A stretch of 51,635 nt of DNA. It comes from Actinobacteria bacterium HGW-Actinobacteria-7. GTDB taxonomy: Bacteria > Actinomycetota > Coriobacteriia > Anaerosomatales > PHET01. Below the pieces are notes generated by a model that worked only from the letters and a program-made list of their open reading frames with translations, did not search any database and had not been told where the DNA came from. Shown here in pieces: positions 42,162 through 50,800 of this stretch (positions are counted from its first letter, which is position 1; each line of letters opens with the position of its first letter). Location of the stretch: contig PHET01000017.1 in assembly GCA_002841275.1 (NCBI GenBank), forward strand, positions 1 to 51,635, in the 5' to 3' direction. The position numbers and the translations under genes were made by a program.

Positions 42162-43671
42162 CGCGATCACCTCCACGTTTCGAGAGCTCGCCCAGGATCA
42201 AGCGCAGCTCATCGACGGTGGAGTCGATGTCGTGGGCGACGCCTGCGACCTCTCGCCGGGTGCTCGCAGACGCCATCGCAGCTGCCGCATCCACCCGCTC
42301 CGAAAGATGAGTCAGCCGTCCTACGACACGCTCGCGCGCCTCACGCCTCACTCGCTCGCGCTCCCGCGCGAGATCTTGCTCCTCGGTCTGCCTGCGCTCG
42401 TAGAGGAACGCGACTGGCGAGGCCACCAGAGCCCCAAGGAACAGCACCGCGAGAACACCGGCGACAAGCAATCCGTTGACGCTGAGCCAGACCTGGACCT
42501 GTTTCCCGGGCGTCTTGACCAGCCGGTCCCACATCAGAGGCACCGCGGGGTTGTTGTCATAGAGAGCGACGAACACCAAGGGTTGTGCGCCCCCTATGTG
42601 ACCCCCCGTGTTTCCTGCGGAATCCGCCGGGGTGTATGCCAACGCCGAAGTGAACCACCCCGCACCGATGCGGGCCGCCAGTATCGAGCCCGCCCGCGAC
42701 ACTTGGTCCGGCCACTGCCCCCACGTGTCCTGGTTGACCAACTGATCCTGAATGGCGATCTGTGCCTGGCGCGCCGTCAAACCCTCTGGCAGACGAACGG
42801 GAACCAGTGGAGCGTCTGTGGGACCTATCAGAAAGGCAGCACCGCCAAGTCGCCCCGTTACTCGCTGAAGCGCTCGAAGATTGCCCGGAGCATCGATCTT
42901 GTGGAAGTCCTGGAGCTCAATGAAAGCGCCATTGAAGGTGTCGTCCGGTACGTCGTTGGAACGTGCCGGATACACCCCGTAGTACTCGTAGGTGTGACGC
43001 CCCACCACCTACGACGCGTAGTAGATGCGGCGGTCGCCGCTGCGCTCGCCGCCAGACCCACCTCCCAGACCCTCGACATCAACAGGCAGCACTGTCGTCT
43101 CGCCCCCGCGCTGAGCGTGACGCAACGCCTCAAGCGCCCCTGAAGACTCGAACTCAGCACGCTCTTGGGCGGTCAGGACCGACGTGTCGGCGACAGACTG
43201 CAATGCTATCGGTGGATACCTCTGTGGCGGAAGCACGAAGACAGCGACACGAGCCCCCGTGTCGCGCTCCCACGCACGGAGCGCATTGAATGCGGGATCC
43301 GAGTCAGGCACCGCGAATGCTTTGACGTCGCCCGCGGAGTCGTAGAGACGCCACGGCTCCTTCAGTAGGTCCGTGGTCACACCGTCCGCCATGCCCTGGA
43401 GCCGGGACGTTGCCGTAACGTCGGTGTTGTAGGCCTGACCGGGCACCCCGCCTGCCGCCTGTTGGCTGCGTTCAAGCCACTCAAGGGCCCGAACCGTCAG
43501 ATCCGGCGGAGCGTAGCCGGCGGCCAGTAGTTCGGGGGTCACCTTGATGCTGGCCGATTCGAACCCAACTGTGCGCATTCCGGCAGGCACCGCGAACCAG
43601 ACTGCCAGCATCGCCAGCAGCACGAGCAGCGGCGATGCCTGCAACATCCGCAGCGACCACCGCGATCTCAT
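42154..43671 (-). pseudogene. Sensor pseudokinase paralogue interrupted by an amber codon
   Basis: ATG 43671 overlaps the response regulator stop (ATGA). The N-terminal part (SPLLVLLAMLAVWFAVPAG TM, extracytoplasmic region to GDRRIYYAS) meets TAG at 43011-43009; the same frame continues (VGRHTYEYYGVYP and on) through a TM and a coiled coil to 42154. Total 505 codons. Relative to the downstream kinase the ATPase domain is absent and the DHp HDK reads RER (RREARERVVGRLTHLSERV), so the phospho-accepting His is lost. Even if read through it would be a sensor-only protein. GTG 43008 directly after the stop could restart translation. Confidence 0.75.
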
Positions 43672-44357
43672 GATGCAGCGCCCTCCACGAGGCGCTTGAA
43701 GGCTTCCGAACGGTTGTTGGCCCCAAGCGCCGCATACGCCGCCTTGATGCGAGCGTTCACCGTGTTGACCGAGACCTGGAGCTCGGCCGCAATCTCCTTG
43801 GCCGAGAGACCCGCTACGCAGAACAGGTAGAGCGTCTTGCGCATGTTCTCCGTCAGTTCGATGTAGTTCGACTGGCCGGCCAGCACTTCGGTGGCATAAG
43901 TACCCAGCCCCGCGATGGTCCCCAGCAGCCGGTCGGCGATGGTGCGCGAAAGTACGAACCGACCCTCCGAGACGTGCACGACGCCGGTCGCGATCCTCTC
44001 GGCGGTCTCGTTCTTCCACACATAGCCGTCGGCTCCCGCGCGAACAGCGGCCAGCACGGTGTCGTCGTCGGCCGAGACGCTCGTGATCAGCACCCGGATA
44101 CCGGCAGCGGCCCGCCGCAGCGCCGAGATGCCTTCGATGCCAGCCCGCTCCCCCTCGGCAAGCCGCACGTCAAGCAGCACGACATCCGGAACCGCTGGCC
44201 CATCGCCCGGGTTGGCAAGCGCATCGATCGCGGCCGGAACGCTGTCTGTGACACTCCAGACTCGCGTGCGCGTGTCACGTGCGACCAGTGCGCGCAGCGC
44301 CTCGCGTGCGTAGTAGTCGTCGTCGACAATCAGGACCTGAATCGGGCTGTCGCTCAC
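43668..44357 (-). CDS. LuxR/NarL-type response regulator
   Basis: 229 residues from GTG 44357 (GGAGG 4 nt upstream; longer frame rejected). Receiver: VLIVDDDYYAREAL, phospho-acceptor Asp in VVLLDVRL, LITSVS and VWKNE with the Lys. C-terminal LuxR-type HTH: GLSAKEIAAELQVSVNTVNARIKAAYAAL. First gene of an operon with two sensor genes joined by overlaps. Targets not visible; PadR gene divergent 161 bp away. Confidence 0.9.
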   Translation of the reverse strand: MSDSPIQVLIVDDDYYAREALRALVARDTRTRVWSVTDSVPAAIDALANPGDGPAVPDVVLLDVRLAEGERAGIEGISALRRAAAGIRVLITSVSADDDTVLAAVRAGADGYVWKNETAERIATGVVHVSEGRFVLSRTIADRLLGTIAGLGTYATEVLAGQSNYIELTENMRKTLYLFCVAGLSAKEIAAELQVSVNTVNARIKAAYAALGANNRSEAFKRLVEGAAS

Positions 44358-44467
44358 GTGGCCTCCCCGCCAACCGTCGCTTCCTGCTCGAAGCATCCTC
44401 CACCCGCCGCCCGCCGAGAAGACCAGAAAGTGGTGTCCCTTCAGATATGGCACATCGTGTGCTAAAG

Positions 44468-44498
44468 TATCGCGACAGGTAACGATATATCGCGTTAC
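44468..44498. promoter_or_regulatory. Palindromic operator for second padR gene
   Basis: TATCG (44468-44472) and CGATA (44483-44487) form a dyad; CGATATATCG (44483-44492) is itself palindromic, and GTAACG (44479-44484) pairs with CGTTAC (44493-44498). The overlapping half-sites lie 21-51 nt before the ATG at 44519 and suggest autoregulation by the PadR. Confidence 0.55.
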
Positions 44499-44518
44499 AC
44501 TCAAAGAAGGGAACTACC

Positions 44519-45091
44519 ATGCACAATCACCAGCACAGCGACGAGGCCTGCGCCCACGGCGCACGCCACCATCACGGAGGATTCGGTCGTCACGGCTTCA
44601 AGGGCCCGTTCGGCATGGGCGGCCCCCATGGCTTTGGTGGTCCCGGCGGCATGCGTGCGCGCCGCGGCGACGTTCGCACGGCCGTCTTGCGCCTGCTTGC
44701 CGAGGCCCCCATGCACGGCTACCAGATCATCCAGGAGCTTTCGGCCAGAAGCGACGGTGCCTGGACTCCCAGCCCCGGCTCGGTCTACCCCACGCTGCAG
44801 TTGCTCGCCGACGAAGGGCTCGTCGTCGCCGAGGAAGCCGCCGGCAAGAAGGTCTTCAGCCTGACCGAGACCGGCGCCGCCGAAGTCGCCAAGACCGCTG
44901 ACCAGCCCGCTCCTTGGGAAGAAGCTGCACAGAGCGATTCCGGCGCTGCGGGCTACCGCGAGGCGGCCGGCAAGCTCATGCACGCGGTCGTCCAGATCGG
45001 CAAGGGTGGCTCGGCAGAACAGGTCGCAGCCGCCATCGAGGTCCTGACCGACGCTCGCAAGAAGCTCTACGCCATCCTCGCAGAGGACTAG
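44519..45091 (+). CDS. PadR-family regulator with His-rich N-terminal tail
   Basis: 190 residues from ATG 44519 (AAGAAGGGA 7 nt upstream). The first 45 residues are rich in His and Gly (HNHQHSDEACAHGARHHHGG and GRHGFKGPFG), then a PadR winged helix (VRTAVLRLLAEAPMHGYQII, PSPGSVYPTLQLLADEGLVV, FSLTETGAAEV) and a C-terminal dimerisation helix. His-rich PadR tails suggest metal binding, but this is inference. Precedes the UbiB-like gene on the same strand by about 55 bp. Confidence 0.88.
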   Translation: MHNHQHSDEACAHGARHHHGGFGRHGFKGPFGMGGPHGFGGPGGMRARRGDVRTAVLRLLAEAPMHGYQIIQELSARSDGAWTPSPGSVYPTLQLLADEGLVVAEEAAGKKVFSLTETGAAEVAKTADQPAPWEEAAQSDSGAAGYREAAGKLMHAVVQIGKGGSAEQVAAAIEVLTDARKKLYAILAED

Positions 45092-45146
45092 ATTCCGCCC
45101 GTCTCACCCCACCCCCGGCCGCACTGCACGACACCACGGAGGATGA

Positions 45147-46841
45147 ATGAAGTCGTCACAGCTACGCGCCCGCTACTGACGCATCGTGTTCTTCTTCGGC
45201 CGAGTCACCCTCGGCTTCATCTTCTGGGAGATCTTCGCGCGTCGCGTCGGCCTGGGCGGGGTGGCACGCCGCAACCGCACCGAGCGCAACCGCCGCACTG
45301 CTGTGCGCTTCCGGGCGCTCGCCATCCGTATGGGCGGGCTGATGATCAAGGTGGGCCAGTTCCTCTCGGCGCGCCTCGATATCCTCCCGCCCGAGATCAC
45401 CACCGAACTCGCCGGCCTCCAAGACGAGGTCCCTGCCGAGAAGTTCGAGGCGATCCGCGACCACGCACAGTCCGAACTCATGCTGCCGCTCTCAGAGCAC
45501 TACGCGTGGTTCGACGAGGAGCCGCTTGCGGCCGCCTCGCTGGGGCAGGTGCACCGCGCGCGGTTGCGTGAGGTCGACGCCGCAGAGCTTGGCTACGCCG
45601 ACGTGGTGGTCAAGGTCCAGCGACCTCACATCGAGCAGGTGGTCGAGGTTGATCTCGCCGCTATCCGCCGAGTGGGTGGCTGGCTGCAGCGCTACCGTCC
45701 CATCCGCGAGCGTGCCGACGTGAGCGCACTGATCGAGGAGTTCGCCACCACGACGCGCGCGGAGATCGACTACCTCGCCGAGGGCAGCAACGCCGAGACC
45801 TTCAGCGTCAACTTCGCAGAAGACCCGCATGTCCACGTGCCGCGCGTGGTCTGGGAGCTCACCACCCGCCGCGTGCTCACGCTCGAGGACGTCTCGGCAA
45901 TCAAGCTGGGCGATTACGACGCCATCACGGCAGCGGGCATCGACCGAGCGCAGGTGGCCGAGGTCCTGCTGAGCACCTACATGCAGCAGATCTTCGAGGA
46001 CGGCTTCTTCCACGCCGATCCACACCCCGGCAACCTGTTCGTGACACCGCTCGAGGGCACCGACGAGGCCGGCAACCGGAACTGGAAGCTCACCTTCGTC
46101 GACTTCGGGATGGTGGGCCACGTTCCCGAGAACCTCCGGACCGGCCTGCGTGAGGCGCTCATCGCTATCGGCACGCAGGACGGCACGCGGTTGGTGAAGA
46201 GCTTCAAGACCCTCGACGTGCTGCTGCCCAGCGCCGACCTCAAACTGATCGAGATGGCGAGCATGCAACTGTTCGACCGCTTTGGCGGCATGAGCATGAG
46301 CGAGTTGCGCGAGCTCGATCACGCCGAGATGATGAGTTTCGGGCTGCAGTTCCAGGAATTGATGCTCAACCTCCCCTTCCAGCTGCCCGAAAGCCTGCTG
46401 CTCCTAGGGCGTTCGATAGCGATCCTGTCTGGCATGTGCACCGGGCTCAATCCGGAGTTCAACCTGTGGAGTTCCATCTCTCCGTATGCATCCAAGCTCG
46501 TGTCCGACGAGGGCGGATCGACGTTCCAGACGATACTTGCCGAGGGGACGAAGATCTTCCAGATCGCCATCGGTCTGCCCGGGCGCGTGGACCGAGTCCT
46601 CACGCTGATGGAGCGCGGAGAGTTCGGCGTGCAGACGCCCATGCTCGACCTGCGAATCCGGCGGCTCGAGCGCTCAGTGGGCCGGATCACCGGCGGACTG
46701 GTCTTCTCGGCGCTGCTGATCTCCGGAGCGATTCTGCACGGCTCGGACCCGGGACTGGGCCGGCTGCTGATGGGCGCCTCGGTGCTGCCGCTCCTGTGGG
46801 TGCTCGTTACCGGCCGAAGACGCCACCCCGGGCGACGCTAG
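45147..46841 (+). CDS. UbiB/ABC1-family kinase-like protein (in-frame TGA near start)
   Basis: GGAGG precedes ATG 45147, which reads MKSSQLRARY then TGA (45177-45179), then RIVFFFGRVTLGFIFWEI in the same frame, just as in intact UbiB proteins (RARYRR). GTG 45186 would give a 551-residue protein lacking only this beginning. Kinase features: KVGQFLSARLDILP (KxGQ), AAASLGQVHRARL (A-rich loop), VVKVQRP (Lys), HADPHPGNLFV and TFVDFGMVG (catalytic and DFG), and two C-terminal TM helices. Family members assist quinone synthesis or lipid handling. The TGA (CGA expected) may be a mutation or an error. Confidence 0.8.
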
Positions 46842-46970
46842 GACGCCAACGGCCGCCCTACCCTGCGCATTCGTGTGGCGGGGCGACGGGTAGTATGCTC
46901 GTGAGACACGATTCAGGCTCGCAGCAGGCCAGATATCCGGCCATTCTCTTGGGGAGGAGAGGCGCAGCCC

Positions 46971-47600
46971 GTGGATGACGACGCGACGCCGGTCGCCCTG
47001 CGACCGACCTTCTTCAGGCGCAACCGGACAACCATCTTGGTTGGAACGCTGGCTGCGGTTCTGGTTGGCGCGGTCGGTGGCTACTTCGCGTGGCGAGTCC
47101 GGACGAGCTCCCCCACAGACGCGCTCACCTCCATCGCCTCGTCTGCGATGAAGGGCGATGCAGACAGCGTGGCCGCCTCAATCGACACGACCTCGATCGT
47201 GGATTCGGCCGTCGACGATGTCTTCTCGGCATCCGACGAACGCCGTAGCGCGCTGCTTTCCGACTACCTCAGAACACACCCCGACACAACTCAGGAGCAG
47301 CTCAAGACCAAGGCGCGTAAACTGGTCGACGAGGAGATTCGCGAGCACGTCAAAGCCGGGACGCTGCCCAAGCGGATCCCGCTCGGAAGCAGCAAACTCA
47401 AAGCGTTGGTCGCCGAGGCGATGGCACGAAAGTCCGTGCAGTCCGTCAAGATCGACGGCAACATCGCGCATGTCGTGGTCACCGTGCCGTTCAGGGGCAA
47501 GACGCTGACCGTACGCGTGCGGATGCGACGCTCCGGAACCACGTGGAAGGTCGATCGCATCGAGAACATGGCCTCCGTGCTGAAGCAAGCCGGCTACTAG
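46971..47600 (+). CDS. Single-TM protein, DUF2939-like
   Basis: 209 residues from GTG 46971 (GGAGAGG upstream at a somewhat long distance). One N-terminal TM (TILVGTLAAVLVGAVGGYFA, about 20-39) and an outer domain with ALTSIASSAMKGDADSVAAS, IDTTSIVDSAVDDVF and a C-terminal beta part AHVVVTVPFRGKTLTVRVRM, the arrangement of DUF2939-type proteins, function unknown. Followed by a terminator region that belongs to the tRNA on the other strand. Confidence 0.65.
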   Translation: MDDDATPVALRPTFFRRNRTTILVGTLAAVLVGAVGGYFAWRVRTSSPTDALTSIASSAMKGDADSVAASIDTTSIVDSAVDDVFSASDERRSALLSDYLRTHPDTTQEQLKTKARKLVDEEIREHVKAGTLPKRIPLGSSKLKALVAEAMARKSVQSVKIDGNIAHVVVTVPFRGKTLTVRVRMRRSGTTWKVDRIENMASVLKQAGY

Positions 47601-47623
47601 CCGCCACGGCGAGCCGAAAAACA

Positions 47624-47656
47624 GCAGGCCCGAGACAGTGTACGTCTCGGGCCTGC
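47624..47656 (-). terminator. Rho-independent terminator for the tRNA gene
   Basis: GCAGGCCCGAGAC (47624-47636) pairs perfectly over 13 bp with GTCTCGGGCCTGC (47644-47656), loop of 7. On the minus strand the hairpin is followed by TGTTTTTCGG, a T-tract, so it ends transcription of the tRNA. On the plus strand no T-tract follows, but the stem may also mark the end of the gene that stops at 47600. Confidence 0.85.
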
Positions 47657-47665
47657 GCAAGTTCT

Positions 47666-47742
<77 letters not shown>

Positions 47743-47830
47743 CTATTCATTTCCCGCTCAAGGCGGACGCACAAGGTAACATACCCACTTCTCGAGATGC
47801 AAATCCTGTCCGCATCCGACCTTCAGTCAA

Positions 47831-50800
47831 CTAGCGGGCGGCCTGCGCCACCGCCGTCTCACCTAGCGGATATGCCACGACCACGGTGCGCTTGTTGCCC
47901 ATGAACCGAGGCAGGCATGTGTAGATGGTCAGGCGGTCGCGACCGCCTCGTGCGAGCCAGCTGGTGTCAGTCGGCTTGGCGGTGTGCTTCTCGGCAATCA
48001 GATAGCGGTGCGCGGTGCCCTTCCAGTGCACCACTACCTCATCCCCTACCTCGGCGCGATGTAGCAGCGAGAACACGTCGGAGCGTCGGTGGCCCGCCAG
48101 CACTGTGTTACCAGGCTCACCGGGCCGCGCGCTGCCGGCGTGCAGGTACGCTCCGTTAGCGAGCGACGACTTCTCACTGGTGCCTACGGGAGTCATGATC
48201 CCCAGGGCAGGGATCGTGACGCGGTTGCCGGAAGCGTGGCTGGCGTTCTTCTCTGCGAGTTGTGCGATCACCTGTGCTGAACGGGTGCTGTTCGTTAGGG
48301 TGATCTTGGCACTTGGGATGGTTACCAAGCCCGCGCGTCTGAGCTCGAAGCCGACCTCGGCTGCGTTGGCCAGTAGCACGATTGCGATTCCCGCAACCAG
48401 CAACGTCATTCCGGCGACTCCGTGACGGCGCGCCCGAGAACGACGGCGGCTGCGAGCCGTCACCGTGTCGGGGCGCACGCGCTGCCTGACGGCTGCACGA
48501 CGACCCATCTGGTACGAGCCACCCAGCAGAAGCGCGATAGCCGCAGATAGCCACAGCCAGTCGTTATCGCCCGTGCGCAGCATGGTACTGTCGCCTACGG
48601 CCGCGGTGCGAGGATCGTCGGAAGACTTGGGATCGGTCTCTGCTGAGTCGACGATTGCGCGGTTCGCAATGGTGGTGCCAGCGCGTACGCCGGAATCCAC
48701 GGTCGTCTTCAGGGTGAGCACCTCGACGCCGCCTACCGGCATGATGCCGATGTTCCAGACAAGCACTCGCGGGTCATCGTCGTTGGCGCCCTTGCCGGTG
48801 ATTGAGCCGGGGACATAGGAGATACCCTCGGGCAGTGCGTCAGTGACGACTACCTGGGTGGTCTGCACCAGACCGGTGTTGCGCACGGTGATACGCCACT
48901 CGATGACATCGCCGGACTTCAGGCGACCTCCGTTGACGTCCTTGGCAACCTTCTCGATGTCCCACGGATCGACAGGATGGGTGACCTCGTTTGAGCGGAC
49001 GTTCACGCCGCCGCTGTGCGCGAACGTGAATGAGTTGAACACGCCCGGTCGCGAAATGTCGTCGGGTAGAACAGTCACCCGGAAGGTAAGCCGACCCGAG
49101 CTGCCCGCAGCCAGCGTCGGCAGCGTGAGGGCAACGGTGCGCGAAGCCGAGGTGTAGCGTCCCGCATCGGCATCGACGCCATCGGTGAGCGTCACGGGTG
49201 AGCCACCCAGATCCAGAGCCATCGAGCCAGGTACATACCCGACCGTCTCGGGAACAACATCGGCGACCTGTACATCGGTCATCGCCACTTGCGTGGGATT
49301 CTCGAACGCCAGAGTGTAGGTGATGATGTCGCCCGGCATCAGGATGGTGCCCGCCGGCGGGTTGGCGCTCTTGCGCAGCACCGGCATCGGCTGGCCGGAG
49401 ACGCTCAGGCCCGAGTCAGTGTCCTCGGCCGCAGGGACCGGATACCCCGATGCGTCCTCGGCCCCCGTAACCCGAGCGGTGTTAGCGACCGCTCCGGCCG
49501 AGAGCGCCTTGAACGTGGCGGTCACTGTCGTGTCGTGGCCCGGCTGCAAACCGCCCGTGCCGGATGCAAGATCGCTCCAGCTCAGCGTGCCACCGGCCGT
49601 CGAGGTCACGACCGAACTCGGTGCCACAGTGGCGGACACGAACTCCAGCCCGGCCGGGAACTCATCGACCAGCGGTAGCTGCGTGATGGTGGTGTTTCCG
49701 GTATTGCTCACCACAATGGTGTAGCTCACGGTCTCGCCGATAACCACGCTCTTGACTCCGCCCACCAGCCGCTTGTCCACGCTGACGGCCGGAGCGGCGA
49801 AGTTCAGCGAGACGTTGTCAGAAGCCGCTTCGACCTCATCGGCATTCTCGTCAACGGTGGCCGGGGCGCCCGCCACATTGATCGTGGTGTAGTTGGCCGG
49901 CACGCCGATAACGGTGAAGACCATGTCGATGGTGACCGACTCGCCCGGCGCCAGCGGCCCAACATTCGCAAAGCGCAGCAGCCCTAGACTCGACGAGCTG
50001 GGAGTCACCGTTGCCGAGTCGAACCGGAGCATGGCGTCATCGAAGGTGTCCTCGACCGGAACAGCACTCACGGTCGTGTCGCCAGAGTTGCGAACAACGA
50101 TTCGGAAGGTGGCTTGATCGTCCATCCCCACGACAGGGCTTTGACCCGGAGCGAGTTCCTTTGTCACCGAGAGGGACGGCTGCGTCACACGCACGTACTG
50201 AGTATCTGTCGGCGAGGTAACCGGATGGCCGCCCTCGTCTACGACGTCACTCGCGCCCGCGCTATTGCCGACGAGCCCTGAATCGGGCCGCGATATCACG
50301 GTGAACTGCACGCCTATCTCGGCATTCTGACCCGGGGCCAGCGCGGGCAACGCGAACTCCAGCGCGCCTGGGCTACCGCTCGAGATCTCGCTCGCGGTGA
50401 CGAACCGTAGCGAAGCGGGGTCATACGTATCGGTGACCGTGCCCGCGGTCAGCGTCGTGTTTCCGGTGTTCTGCAGACGGATGGTGTAGCTGATGCTCTG
50501 ACCAACCTGTACGAACTGATCCTGCCCATCGGCCAGCACTTTGTTGACAACGAGTACCGGTGCCGAGCGGTCGATCACATAGACTGCCGAGTAGGTCTGC
50601 GAGCGATTGCCAAACAGGTCGTAGGCCCAGTAGGTAACTGTGTTGGCGCCCTCATCGGAAACCTCGAAGTCGCCCGAGTAGACGAACGGTCCGGCTCCGT
50701 TGAGCGTGTAGTAGATGACATCGAGATCAGTCGCCGTGCTGTCAAGCGATGCGGTCACTGTCGCGGTGTAGCTACCCGGCGTGGGCGCGATGGACACGAG

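Noticed and set aside
35366-45179. TGA as a coding codon (recoding or selenocysteine)
   Set aside because: TGA is the normal stop of many genes here and the expected residues at the internal TGAs are not Sec; no SECIS-like stem was seen after them.
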